A stretch of 64,000 nt of DNA from Aphelocoma coerulescens. Taxonomy: Eukaryota > Chordata > Aves > Passeriformes > Corvidae. The translations under genes were made by a program, and so were the position numbers. The DNA lies in the NCBI RefSeq assembly GCF_041296385.1, contig NC_091018.1:2425501-2489500 (forward strand), in the 5' to 3' direction. Shown here piece after piece: positions 34,067 to 47,267 of this stretch; within the stretch, counting starts at the first letter, position 1; each line of letters opens with the position of its first letter. The notes beneath the pieces were generated by a model. It saw nothing but the letters and a program-made list of their open reading frames with translations, was not told the origin of the DNA and ran no database searches.

Positions 34067-37000
34067 AGATTTTTTTCTGATTTTAATTCCTGGTGGAAAT
34101 ATATTTGTGTGTGTGTCTATATATAAACATACTAGAAAGGTGTGCCTGGAAAATTATTTCTGTGGTGACAATTTTTTAATTGAATCTGTGGTCTTTGCAG
34201 GTGGTAGCCTAAGTATGTATGGTTTTCAGAAGCTGCATATTGAGGCAGTGATGAACAGGTTCCATAATTGTTATTTCTGGGCTTTTTGTAATGCTTTAAT
34301 AAGACAGAGTTCTACCTGAAGTTCATACTCCTCTGTGTGAGACTCGAATATGTAATCTAGTAAGGGGAACTTCTCTTGTATCATTCCAAGGTTCTACATC
34401 TATGAAAAGTTCTGTGGCTTGAGAAAAGAGAGATCTCCTCTTGAGTCTTCCATCATTGCCTCAGTCAGGGTAAAAGCAATATTTCACTGCTTTTAAACCT
34501 AGAAAAAGGGAGTTATAATTAGTACTGTTCACTGAAGGCTTTCAAAGACTGTTACAGTCTGAGGGTGCTTCAAGGCTTAGGGAGGGCAAGGTCAGAGTTT
34601 CCAGCATTATGATCCCATTAGTGCAGAGCACTTTAGCTAATCTTTGCTGTGTTAGGACTAAGTTAACCCCAGAGCTAGAAAAGGTGCTGAGAGTGCAACA
34701 GGCAGGACTTAAGAGTTGCTGCATCCTCGGAGAATGCCCCCCTGGGAATGCTGATCCATGTCCTAACAGAGTGCTCTGGCTGCAGCTGCGCCATCAGGGG
34801 TTGGAAGAGAACTTGCTGTGAGCGCTTCTATTTGTGGTTAGATATCCAAAATACCAAACATGCTCTCTCCTACTAAACTACCTGCCTTGGGTATCTCTGG
34901 AAACTCTCAAACTCTCTGCATCTTGCTAGACTTACAGAGATTTCTGTTTGAGCATAATAATATTCTTGATTTGGTGTACACTCTTCAATCCCTTGTTACC
35001 CAAAGAAAGATTTATTTCAATAATGAGGGAAATTATCTCTTTATATAATTGCATTTTTTTTTTTTGTATTCCTCTGACTCAAAGGCACATTATAAGTACA
35101 AAACAGAAGTTTCATACTTTGATATACAGTGACTCCTGCAAAGGAAAGTTATTGAGTACACTCTTTAACTGAGATGCTGCATGAAATTAAGCTACAGTTA
35201 CATTATGAAGAGTAGGAAGCTTCCAAACTTGAAGAAAAAAATGAGTTTAAACACTGAAGCTCCAGAGGATTCTGACGAGCTCTTCCAGTCTCAGAATTGC
35301 AGCACATCTTTACTTTGAGACATTTGTAATGTGGTAAAAAGAGTTTCTTTAGCTGAAGTTAGAGTTTGCCCCTCAGTGTGGTCATTGCAGAATTTACTGT
35401 CTTTGGGATTGGCTGGCTGTGACTCTGGAGAAGGCCTGCACCCATGAGCATCAGAATGTTCTTTCCTCTGCTTCTTTCTAATTATTCACTGCACTTTTTA
35501 AATTGAACTTCAGGATCTTTACATCATCAATCATTCTTATCACTTACATCATACCTTGATCAGTGATAGCAGAAGAATTAGGGGAAAAGACTTTAAAAGT
35601 GAATTTGGTTAACAAAGTGAAGATCAAAAATATTTCCTCCTTTCTGTTTACTCCATCCTGAAAAAATGCACAAATTAAACTACAGAGGTCAGTTAATGAG
35701 CTAGTCACAAGTGTAAAGTTCAGCTGCGCTGACTTTTGCTATAATCAGGAGATTATTAGAATAGAGCAGGTTTTCAGTGCCATGTCAGTGACCCAGTGAG
35801 CCATGGAATGGAGTGTGCCAAGCCCTGGCCGTGCTCTCTGCTCCCAGTGCTCACCTCCTGTGTGTGGGGATGTGAGGGCAGCAGGCTGGGGTGCAAACCT
35901 GCCAGCTGTCCTGTCCATACTCTGTCTCAGCCCTCTTGGCCCTGTGGCTTTGGACTCTGCAGTCATCTAAGCACCTTCTTCTCTCAAGGATCTCCTAACT
36001 TATTTTTACTGCTGGATTTCAAGAGTTTATTACTCTTTGACCAATTTTCTTTCTATTACTTTTCTATTGTTACTTATTTCTGGAAGCTCTTTCAAAGCGT
36101 AGAGATTACACCTCAGCTTAAAGTGGCCAGGGTTTGCACAAAGGTGTCTGTCTCTTCTCACCTAAATATGATTTATAATCTAGGTATATAAACATAAGGG
36201 CACTGCATGAAGGAGAAATTAAGCTTAATATTGCATGAAAATTATCACTTTGTCTTCATTTTATCTATTTATCCTGCATAAGTAGCTTTGTGACAACTTT
36301 TGAGAAGGCCAATCCTCAGCAAAGGCTATAGGTGTTTGCTGGAGAAGCAATGACACATAAATCACTTTTGTTCCTTCTGCAACTATTTTTTTTCCACTGG
36401 AAGTTCAAGGCTCTGCTTTTTCTGCTTGTGTGATGAGTTGCACCAGCTGAAGTTGGGATTTGTTCACAAATCTGTAAGGAAGCTGATTTTGCTCAGGACA
36501 AAAGACATCAGCTCCTGAATCCTGTTTCCCATCCCATCGTGTCCCTGAGGTCTTCTGGTCTGTGGTTGTGTCACAGCGCAGGATTTCTGGTTTTGACAAA
36601 AGAAGCACATTCCTCTTTTTATTGCTGGCTGTAGTTTCCTCTGTTATCAGTATAGGACATTATTTTCTTGTCTATTCTGCTGCTCTCTGGTGCTTCCACA
36701 TCCACATTTCTATTCACAGTTCATCCACATCCATTTTTGTACTTCTGTCACGAGTCTTTCAGAGAGCATTTAAGCAATGAGCAAATTAAATTGCATTAAC
36801 ATATTAGCATTGTTAAATGCATTATATACCAGCCCTGAGATACCACCAGTGTTATAGAAATTGCCCTCCAGAACACAGTAACAACAAACTGAGCTGAATA
36901 GGCACCTTTTCCTACCCAGACCGTGGCCTGCAGCAGTTTTGCTTCTCCTTTTCTTTCTGCTGTTGCCATTTTCCCTCTGAACATTAAAATCCCAGATGTA

Positions 37001-40000
37001 TTTTTTTTCTCTTATGTTTGGCATAACTTAGTGATGAGGACTTCTGGAACATATGGACACTTTTGGAAAGCACAGTTATCCAGGGGGTAGCTAAAAGACA
37101 GCGCATGAATTCAGCCTCCTGCATTGCCTCTTCATTTACCCACGACATTCCCAGGCTTGCTGCAGTATCTGTAAGGAAGGAAGCAAACTTAATTCCAAAG
37201 TCAATGTTAAATGAATTTGTAAGTCATGCACACTTTGCACAAGTATCTTCTTCCATGAACTTGAATTGTCACGTTAATTCAGTTTTCTCCTAAAGGGCTT
37301 TGAGAGTGATAATCTCATTTCCTCATCTAGTTTCACATGTAACAGAGATGAGGAACTGTTGGCCTTGAGCATAAAATCCTTCAAATGCATAACAGTATTT
37401 TAGGAGTCTTAAAATATAGTGAGCTTGATGTTTTCTTTTAAAAAAATACACTCACAATGAATACCTGAAAAATATGCTGCATAATGAAATGAGATATGAA
37501 GTGATTGCCTTGAGAATAACTTACAAAGATGATTTTTGCCCTTCAACTCGTGCTCTGTACTGAGCATTTCTCTTACATATTATTTTCCAAGTGGATTTTG
37601 GTGCCAGTAAATAATGAGTCTTTGAAATGGCTGGAAGTCAAGAAACTTCTTCTCCCAGGAATAAAGAACACTTTTTTACACAATCCCCTCCACCCTGCAG
37701 CCTTATTCTGGAAGCAAGCTGCAGCTCCAGTGGATAACCCACTCACATTTGAATGGGCAATCAGTCGTGAGCCTGTCTGAATGCCCAGGGGGAAGGATGT
37801 GCTCCTTCATTAGACAAAGAAGAGAGGATCAAATAGGAAAATTCCAGTTTGTCATTTTACATAGATGTGGTAATAACAGAAGTGAAGTGTCTGGTTCTGC
37901 TGGCTGGGCATTGATCAGGTGCACAGACACAGCGACAGAAATTTGTGCAAGACACTCAGGGGTGTTTTCTGCTGCTCTGCTCAGTCTGGGAAGGCACAGG
38001 AGCTTGGGGTGGTATCAGAGCTCAGGAGGAGCAGATCTGGATGTTTCCTGAGGAGATCCTGGGAATGGGAGCGTTGATGGCTGTGCAAACAGCTGCTGGG
38101 AGTGGCAGAGGGGAGGTGCCGGTGAGGAGGAGTTATCCTGGCAGAGGTCTCTGTTCCAGTAGTGTTTGCCTATTTCAGTGCAACTTATTGCTACAGTGTC
38201 ACCCTGGAAACTCAGAAAAGCCACTGTGTGGCTGTAAGGGCAACAAATTCAGTCTGAGCATCAGCTCTACTGGAAACAAAGCTGGCTCTCACCAGGAAAC
38301 GTGTAGGCTGAGATTTCCATTCTGAGAGAGCTTACAACACTGGGTAGAGTGTCCTCATGAGCATTTGATAGCACAGCACAGAAATAAAGGTGTGCCCAAA
38401 AAGCACATCAGAACTTTGAACTAAATTCGTATTTGTGGCTGTAAGGAGATGGTGATCACAAGACCAGTGAGACCTTCCATGCATTGTACAAAGCAGATTC
38501 TTCACAACACCTTTATCTCATGTTACTTGCTGAATAAGCCACTACAGGAAAAATTTTCTAAACAATTTTCTAGATCTTCTATCAGCAATAACTTAAATAA
38601 AACCCCAAAATATATTATTGGTTTTTTTTTTTTTTCAAATGTGCTGGGAGAACACTGAAAAGTAAGCTTGGGTTTTTGTCACATGGAGGGAGTCTCCCAT
38701 TTGTGGCCTTTTGGACAGTAAGCTGAAAAGGTTCCTTGATAAGCGATGGATTGAGAGAGATTTCCTTTCCTGGTGACTTACTCTGGGTGTAACAGGCAGG
38801 GTTGGGCAGTTTTCCTCTTCTTTTGTGATGAGGAACACACCTCTGTGCTAGTGGTGGAGCAAAATGATTCTCCAAGTTTCTATAGGTCAGCCTCAGCTTT
38901 CTTTTTTATTTATTTTGACATTTATATAATAATGTTGTTTACATGCAAAATTCTCACCAAGGCCAAAGTCTTCCCTACAAAGACCCAGGCTATCTCTTCA
39001 GATATGCATATTTTAGATGCCATGCCTTTAAATTTAACTGGGATTCTGTGGCCTTAAAAAAAATAATTGAGTCTACTGCCCCTGTATCTGTCTCTTCCAG
39101 TCTTTTCCTGGTAATAAAGAGTACTATAAATGATAGCTGAATCTGGTAATTAGACAAGACTTCCCTTTTCTGTCCTGCTTTTTTTTTTTTCTCTGTAATG
39201 CATTTTGTCTGTTTACTGGCTTGAGGTCCCTTCCCCCTGTGAGACTTATCTTTTTAATGGCAGTCATTTTTAACATGCACAATTTTTCTGTAAGCATGAC
39301 ATTCACTATCTCTATAATAACAATCATTTGGCTTATGATTGAAACCATTTCAGCACTGTACCATGCTGTGAGACTCAAATGCTGGCTTCACTTTTACATT
39401 GTTTACTTTCCTATCAGCATGCTGACAGTTCATAACTCTTGGCTACTTCCACACTGCCTGCAATTTCTGTACAGCTTTAGTGGAAATAAAGAACTGCATC
39501 TGGCAATTGTTTTTCTGAATTACTTGCCTAAGCATGCTGTAAACTTGGTATCAAGATGCTGAACTGGACAGTCACTCTATAACATGGCACAAATTTGCTG
39601 GTAAACAGGTATAGCACCACTCTTTAAAATACAGGTGAAGTGTAATAGCCAAAGATCAATGAAAACCTTTTTACAACCTAAAGACAAGATGGGATACATT
39701 AAGTACTAAATTAATAGACAGATTTATTGCCTGGCCAATCTGGTTTCCTTGCTCCACACATCTCTCCCTCATTTGAGGGACACTTCCTTTCTTGAAAGTT
39801 TAGTCATTATGGTCTGTGAGAGTGAAGAAAACTCATTTTACAGGTGATGGTTTTTGAATTAGTGGAATTTGTTTTGATTATCTAAAGGTTCTAGAGAGAT
39901 CTTTGCTCCCTGTAATCATTTCACACATTTTTTCCTGCTCTTCAGATTTCTAAAGGAGTCTGTAGCCAGCCCAGCCAGCAGGAACAGGAGGGGGCATTGC

Positions 40001-41579
40001 TAGGAAAACTCATTTTAGGACAAACAGGGTCCGGAACCTCAGCACAAGGAGCTCTTCAATATGAAAAAATGATTGGGGGTTTCTTTTTTAAAGAGGTTTT
40101 CAACTTGGATAAATAGAGTGGAGTTTTTACAGCTGTTTCCCAAGCTGTACCTCCGCCATGAGATTCTCAGACATATTTTGAGTCCTGTCTTATTTCAAAG
40201 AAAAGATCTAAAGAATTTTTTACATGAAAAGGAATTATTTTTGCAAGGTATCCACCCTGAGGTGTACATATGTTTAACTTGGTCAATGTTTTATGATGCA
40301 GACTGTTTCTGATCTGCACATTTTACCCTTAATGAGCCTTCCCTTTAAAATAAACAGTAATATTCTGGTCTTCTATACATGCAAGTATTGACCAAAAATA
40401 TATAGTAAAGCCAAACATTTTTGTTGTACTGATTTTACTGCACTCTTTTATTTCTTTTCCTGATTAGAGTTTCTTTTGTAGAAATAGTTTTGTTATTAAA
40501 GTGAAAAATAGGGTGAGGGAGAACTTTGTGTCTTAAAGATGACTGAAGCCGCCTGTCATAGGCAGTGCAGAGGCAGAATTTGGTTTATGCAAAGATAAAT
40601 TTGTTTAATAAAATCTCATTTTCCAGGCTTTAATACTAATGAGCTGGAGAGCTTCTCCTTTCAGATACTGCTAATGACTTATGAATATGTTACCCTGCAC
40701 ACAAGTACAGTGTTACCTGGCTGTACAATTACACTTCAGGTTTGCCTTGCTTATATTTAAGCCTCAGGAATTGTGTGATTATTCCCTTTTAAAGAAAACA
40801 TTTGCAATGTGTCTAGTGGTAGATAAAAAGCTTGACATTGTGTTTTAAGCATTTCTTTTAAATGCTTGACACTTGGAGAAATCAGAAATATTTCAAAATG
40901 GTTTTTAATAAATCTGATGTCTCAAGACTGACAAAATTTTGGAGTGAGTGACTGTAGTTGTAATCTACGTTTTACATATGGCAAGTATTGTTCATAAGGA
41001 GCACACACTTGAATTTTTTTTGGAGAGGATTGCAGGGGCAGCGTGGGAGGATTTCATCTGAGTCAACTGAGCCAACTTTTTGTGAGATGATTTTTTGTGA
41101 GAGGACCTCTTGAGGACACACTCAATACCTGCAGATGAAAATGTTCGTTTTTCCCAAATTTCTTACCCTCCTTATAAGTGTTTACTGAATTTGTGCAACA
41201 TAAATTGATGATGTGTTTCGAAGAATACTTGATACCAATTTACACTCTGCATCATGTTGGTGTGGAAATACCCTAATTCCCATTTTTCTTGAGTCCTAAC
41301 ATCCTAATTCACACCCTCACAAAAGTAAGCAGGTAGGAGGACAGTAGGGCAGAACTTAATTTTGAAACATTCTTCTTCCACTTGAGATTTGCCTTTGTTT
41401 TTCGTCTTGAAATTCAAATTGATGGGCAGAGGATAATTCATGTTAAGGCAGCTGTTATTCAGTCTGAGGGATATCTAATGGGAAGAAAGTGCTCTGAGCT
41501 GGGGAACAAAGGGTGACAAATGTCATTCTGCACATCAAGTTCTCCAACAGTTCCCCTGAAGCAGACAGTACATTAGCTT

Positions 41580-41617
41580 AAAAAAAAAAAAAAAAAAAAG
41601 GAAAGAAAAAAAAAGAG
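41580..41617. repeat. Poly(A) tract, impure 3' part
   Basis: Twenty uninterrupted A (41580-41599), then GGAAAG and another nine A. It follows no recognisable SINE or processed pseudogene. Confidence 0.95.
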
Positions 41618-42436
41618 CATTTGAACCAGTACAGTGTCAATATGTTATAAAAGTCTCCTAAACCTCTTGTCATTTGGGATAAGGACATCAATAATAGTCA
41701 TTGTCAACCTTCATTAAACTCAGATCATCCATTTTTTTTGTCCCTCAGGATGTTTTTCATTGATATTTTCCCTGGAAAGAGAAAAGGCTCTACATCAAGC
41801 TAGTGTATAAAGCTTGATTCCTTTCTTCAGGGTTTTTAGTACAAGAGAAACAAATTATTTTAATTACTCTTTTTCTGTTTTGATTTTTTTATTATTATTT
41901 ATTTGTTCAGTTGGTTTTTCTTCTGAGTTCCTCTCGGGTGTTTAACCTGTTTCTAGTTGCAGAAGAGCCCTGGCTTATTAATCCACATAAAAAAGTCCAA
42001 GAAAAAGGGAATGTTCCACTTGCAAACAAAAAAGAAGATGTCAAGAAAACTAGATCCATGCTTCCCTTTCTCTAGGGATTTGTCTCCACATTGTTGCTGA
42101 TCTTCCTCAGTTTACACATTTCTGGAGTTTAGGTTTTAGACCCCTGTTAGCTCTTGTGGGTTGATTTACCAGCACTACCTGAGTTCTTTGGGATTCTTTT
42201 GGAAAAGACAAAAGGAAAGATAAAATTCCTGGCTGTGGATTGAATTTGATGTCTTTGCCAACATAGGAGGTAGGTGGCAGGTGTTTTCAAGCATGGATGT
42301 TGGTATTCAGAAATGAGTATCTTAGACCTATTTGACTTTTTCTGAAGAAGAGAAGGAAATTATTTTCTATGCAGTGAGCTATTTTCTCAGACCTTGTTAG
42401 AGATCTTGCCTAGAAGTAGATAAATACTCTCACAGA

Positions 42437-42495
42437 AAAAAAAAATCCAAGAAAAACAAAACAAAACTGAACAAAAAACCTTATAAAAAAAACCC
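42437..42495. repeat. A-rich low-complexity tract
   Basis: About 60 bases dominated by A with scattered C, containing 'aaaaacaaaacaaaactg'. Similar in kind to the tract at 11856-11936. Confidence 0.8.
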
Positions 42496-42772
42496 CTGTG
42501 ATCACATTTTTGTGTGCCAGGCAAAGAATTTGGTGAGTAAAAAGACATCTCTGATCAATGTAGGAGCTGGGGTGCATGAAATAGTCCTTTAAAAATATGC
42601 CTCAGTGAAGTTCCACATAGTAGTTAATTTCTTTGCTTGCCTGTGAGGTTTTATGGGTTTGTCTTTTGGGGTTTTTTTTTGGATGAATTTTGACCAACCA
42701 ATCCCACTCGATGTTTCATTAGTGCAGTGTTTGCAGAGCTCAGGAAATTTCTTTCTCTGGTGTCACTTTTAA

Positions 42773-42970
42773 GAGCCCCTTCAGGTGGTGAATGTACTCA
42801 TCATCCTGCTTTTGTCGGTGCAACGGGACTTCATTACGGTGTGCAAGCACTTGAAAGGGCAGCGCCTGCTGAGCGAGAGACCCGTGCAGCTTGTGAGGGA
42901 AGGTGTCCTAGAGTGTCATTATGAGCTGTCAATGCAATTGTACCTCAGGCCATTCCCACAACATATCTAA
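42773..42970 (+). other. Unrecognised exon-like or conserved segment
   Basis: An open frame runs from 42773 to a TAA at 42968-42970. A pyrimidine-containing stretch ending 'gagccccttcag' at 42784 could be a splice acceptor. From 42785 the frame has about 61 codons. Counting third positions by hand, roughly 40 of 60 are G or C, and at least six CpGs fall between 42814 and 42893, both unusual for this AT-rich window. The predicted peptide (part: QRDFITVCKHLKGQRLLSER) belongs to no family I know, and the minus strand is also open for about 57 codons, which weakens the coding case. It may be an exon, or a conserved noncoding element extending towards 43250 ('gagctgtcaatgcaattg' lies at 42923-42940). 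Confidence 0.2.
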
Positions 42971-43969
42971 TTCTGTTCCCCTCTGACCCCTTTCATGCCA
43001 GAAAATGGCAGAATTGTGCAGTTGTGCCTTTGAAAAGTGGTGGAGAGCCTGGCACAATGGATTCCTTGTAATGTCATAGAGCACATTGAGCCAGACCCAC
43101 GGGGATTTTGAAAGGGATGAAATTACGCTGATCATCATACGGGGCAGTTAAGTCTTATCTTCAATCTTACAAATCAAACATGGGCGTTCTCTTGTTTCCT
43201 TGAAAGCCACTCTATCAAATGATGCATGAAACGATGGTGAAAGGGCTGGCCTGAACTTACACCGTATTTTTCAAAACAGCTCAAATCCAATGATTCTCTG
43301 TGAGCCTTCCTAACACCTGGGCACCTGCTGACCCAAATCCTCCAAAGGGACTGTGCTTTGGAAAACAACAAACCAAAGTGGCACCAAAATAGTGTAACAC
43401 TCTAAGAGTTTCTTGTGTGTGTGAAGAAATTGGAAAGACAATATAGTTCTCTAATATAAATAACAGAAAACTGATGTTTTTCTCTGAGAGTGGACTGGAA
43501 TTGGAGTATGTGACACAGCCCTTCCCCATCCCCAGCGTGGGCACATGATCTCCCCGACTTATCTGAGCTGTTGGATGGTGGGAATGCAGCCACTGTGGAA
43601 TCTGGGCACAGCTTCCAGCTGCTGCCGGAAAGGGATGGAGACAGAGGTGCCTGGGAGGAGGGACGGGCGCTGCAGGATCCTGCTAAGTGTAAGTTTAGGG
43701 ATGACAGACAAGCATGTGAATCTTGAATTTATATGCAGGTAAGCACTTTTCTTCCTCACCTCACTTTTATACTTTGCTAAATCCAGATTTAGCACTTGAT
43801 TTTCTTCTTATTACATCATCTTGAGGACACGCAGTTTGAAAGATCTTGAATCGACTCACTTCTTTTTGCTCTGTCTACCCCAATTTAAAGCTGTAGTTAC
43901 TGGGAGAAGGCACAGGGATCTGGAAGCAAAATTATGTTCACCTCTTGGCTTTCTGTTGTAAGCATAATA

Positions 43970-44340
43970 TTCAGAGTGTTTTTGCCATATTAATGTGCAG
44001 CTCGTAATTGTTAATATTGCCAGTGATTTACTGATGAGCCTCTTAACTTTAAGCGATGCTGTGACTCAATCCCTTTCCCTGTAGCATTAAGAACTAATTT
44101 GACAGTTGCTACAGGCAAAGCTGCAAGATGACTCAGATTGTCAAATGTCCTTTGTCCTCACAAATGCAAAATCCTCCAGCCAAGTTTCAAATGCAATTCC
44201 ATTTTATTCTAATTTATTGTTCATTTCTCTTCTTGACACAGCAGCTCCCTAACAAGTCTGTACATCATTACTGAAATGCTTGCTCACAAAGGACTCTTGT
44301 CAATCACTGGCACAGGACATCAGGCAGAAAGGATGTCTGA
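43970..44340. promoter_or_regulatory. Possible enhancer-like conserved element
   Basis: Two perfect AP-1 sites (TGACTCA at 44062-44068 and 44129-44135) lie 67 bases apart in a repeat-free block that also contains 'cgtaattgttaatattgcc' and 'ctttgtcctcacaaatgcaa'. There is no transposon signature and no long frame. The enhancer reading is inference from motif density. Confidence 0.22.
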
Positions 44341-44631
44341 TCAAACACATTTTGAAAGGTTTGCCATAACAATGGGGAAGAGCTGAATCAAACTGGGGGA
44401 AAGGAAGGGCTAAACAAGGCTTATTTGTATCAAGCAGATGAGATTATTTTAAATAGGCCTAAGACTCTGAAAATCAAGTGGAATTAATTAGTTTCTGAAT
44501 ATTTAGAATGCATATTTTCTAAAGCATTGATTCTAAGGCAAGTGGTGGATAAAATACTAATACCAATGAGCAGAGCAAAAATGAACCATCAGACCATTCA
44601 GACTTTCCTTGGGCTGCAAAGAACCTTGGAC

Positions 44632-44679
44632 TCAGCCTGAAAATTACTAAAAATATCAGCCTGAAAATTACTAAAAATA
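44632..44679. repeat. Perfect 24-bp tandem duplication
   Basis: The 24 bases starting 'tcagcctgaaaattac' at 44632 repeat exactly at 44656-44679. Recent slippage or unequal exchange. Confidence 0.97.
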
Positions 44680-46496
44680 AAATGAAGGATGATTCCTCTG
44701 AGGGTGAATCACTCCTGGCTCATCTGTATTAACAGTAATGAGAGCACTTTAAATAATAATTTTTTTCTTGTGCGTCTTTTTGAGTTATGATCTTGATTTT
44801 ATTTATTTTAAAGTACCCACAAGAAGAGAACATCTGTGGTTCAGTTTTACAAACAATATGTTTGCTTTTAATTTATTCTAAAATATAATTGTTCTTTACA
44901 CAATGTATCAAAGCCTCCATCCGTTCAAGAAATGGTACAAAGGAATTGATCAATTTTAAATTCAAAATGCTGAAATAGATTTTTCATTTTGTGTACCTCA
45001 ATGAAAGTAATTAGATTTTTTTTTCCCTAATCTGAGAGGAATTTAATGACAGTGTATAGCCTTGAACTTCCCCTGATCTCTGCACTGTAGCTGCATACAA
45101 ATCAATAACACACTTCACTTACAAGAGTTTATGTCCTTGTCAGCTCAAAATTCTGGTCACTCAGGGCTGTCACACTGAAGGTGAGCTTTGCACATCTCCC
45201 TGGATTTCTTCATCGCCCCTGCTAGGGCAGGGAATGGGAGTGGGAGAAAAACAGCAATGGTTGTGATTCTCTGCCAATCCTTCTTTATCCCAAACCTCAA
45301 AAACAACAAAATCTTTCTCACAAACGGGAAAATGTTGCACTCCCTGAGGAGCTTCTGGAATGCCATTGCTCTGAGGGTGTCTCAGTGGGCTGGGCAGCAG
45401 GAACAGGGTTTCAGCTGTACTGAGCAGGCTTCTCACTCCAGGCACTGAGTCAGGAGACCAAAAGGAAAAACAATGCATGATGATTTAATACAGCAATAAT
45501 TCCCATGACAGAGACAATGAAATATGGACTGCACTATTTTGTCACTAACTTTTATGTGCCTCACTCTGAAATCACCTTTTACGTTGCTTCAGTATAATTC
45601 CCTATGTTGTGTTTTAATAAGAAAACAAATACTCCCCATCACAGCCATTGTCTGGAACTGCAATATTCCCACAGTCCACCACTTGGCTTTATACAATGAT
45701 TCTTAATAATATGAATGGTGTCATAATCCTCATTATCATCATCATCATCCTATTCTGAGGTGAAGAGACTTCAGAAAGTGAATTCTTAGTGAGCTTGAAA
45801 AGAGCTGTGAGCTCGAGTCCTGGGCTCAGTGGCAGGGTCTGGATTACCCTTCCTTCTATAGTATGAAAACTAAAGTTGTTTAAGCCAGGAGCTCTGTGTT
45901 GACCCAGGAAAAGAGTCACAACAAGATCTAAACCCTTCCAATAATTTCAGAATAAAAGACCTGGCAAAAGGGTTAACTCTGGTAAGAAACAAGGCTCTGA
46001 GAAAATGGTCAGACGGAAATGTCGCTGTTCCCATCAAACACTACATGTGCTGCTTGTAGAATAAATGGGTTTACTTAGTGCGTGTTCCTCACCTCGTTGA
46101 AACTAAGAGCAGCAATTCTGTTAAAACCCAACTCTTTCCCTGTCTTCTTTCCAGGTGCTATTAAAAAAAAAACCAAACAAAAAACAACAAAACACATTCC
46201 CTAAACTGATTGACTTTCATCAAGAGCTCTTTCAATGTCACAGAAATAGATTTCATTGCTGTTGACAGCCTGGCTTGATGCTAAACTTGTATTGAAACCT
46301 TACCAACAGGAAAAAGGCTGCTGAGTTGAACATAATGGTCATATTAGGGTTTTTTGCAGTGCCTGTCTCTGTGGTGGATGTGATTTCCTCTATTTTGACC
46401 CTGAGAAGCTTTTACAGCAGCTCATTTAAAGTTCGTGTCTCCAAAAGGAAAACAGGGGAAATACAGAAAGTGAAATGATCAACTGTACTTTTATTT

Positions 46497-46742
46497 CGAG
46501 CAGCCCTCCCACCGGCCGTGAGCTCTGCGGGGAGCGGGAGATGGGAAATCAGTGCTGCCCTTAAAACAGAGGAAATGCCTTTTCCAACATAATATCCATG
46601 CAGCTCCCCAGCACTCTCCCTCTCTGTAAACGACTCGAAGACAGGAGGTGCAGGTTCTAACGACGTGGAGAGTGCTTCTAAACGCCGGTCCTCCTCAAGC
46701 TTCCCCCGCTCCTGTTTGTTGCTGTGCACTGAGCGTTACGTG
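46497..46742. promoter_or_regulatory. CpG-enriched patch
   Basis: I count 14 CpGs in about 245 bases, with 'ccaccggccgtgagc', 'ctaacgacgtggag' and 'aaacgccggtcctcc', against CpG-poor flanks. No repeat identity is evident. It could be an orphan CpG island, a regulatory element, or the eroded remains of a GC-rich transposon. A 105-codon minus-strand frame covers it but has no recognisable domain. Confidence 0.25.
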
Positions 46743-47267
46743 GCCTCCTAAGGGGCTGTGAATAATGCATCCATCAGCAACTTTCACATCTTCTGAGACC
46801 ATTCCCATTTTCTAAAGCAGTTTGGTTCAGGGCTGTAATTGAAACCATGCACTGAACTGGTATTTTTATATCGGCCACTCTGAAAGTCTGTCGCAGACTG
46901 AGCGAGCTCTTCCATGTGTTGTGTCATCTTCCTTTTCCACACAGTCTTTGGAAAACCCCCTGGAAACTGTCCAACACCTCAGCTGGAGCTGTGACCATTC
47001 CCCACTCTGGTTTTCTCCTTGTGCTCAATCAGCAATCTCTAGCCATGCAAAGCTGGGGAAGGAAATGTGCTCTCTCTCTCAAGTGCTTGGAGTATTTCCA
47101 GGATAAAAGTGAAGAAGGGCTATAATCCTTTATTCTGTTTCTTTTTCCCCTTTTTCCCCAAAGTCTGGTCAAGGGCAAGTTTCCAGTCAATAAATCTCTC
47201 TATACACAGCCCCTCTGTGCTTCTATTTCCCTTGGTGGTGACATCCCCTCAGTGTGTGGGAAAGAGA

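Larger units (their letters stand above)
32813..42772. other. Unique noncoding DNA with two G-quadruplex motifs
   Basis: No gene is recognised. G-rich motifs lie at 33374-33404 and 34037-34066. A 20-base poly(A) is at 41580-41599 and an A-rich tract at 42437-42495. Frames of about 110-130 codons (35796-36191, 37945-38325, 39221-39562) have no domain I recognise. The last is hydrophobic because the DNA is T-rich. Confidence 0.55.
42971..47267. other. Unique noncoding DNA, regulatory-looking in parts
   Basis: No gene is recognised. Noted inside: a TF-motif-dense block at 43970-44340, a perfect 24-bp duplication at 44632-44679 and a CpG-enriched patch at 46497-46742. A short A/C-rich run lies at 46162-46193. 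Confidence 0.55.

Noticed and set aside
39221..39562. A hydrophobic 113-codon frame resembling a membrane protein
   Set aside because: The hydrophobicity comes from T-rich DNA; no family match and an overlapping open frame on the other strand.
1180..42939. The shared 11-mer 'tcaatgcaatt' at 1180 and 42929 as a link between two elements
   Set aside because: An 11-base match between two places in 64 kb is common by chance.
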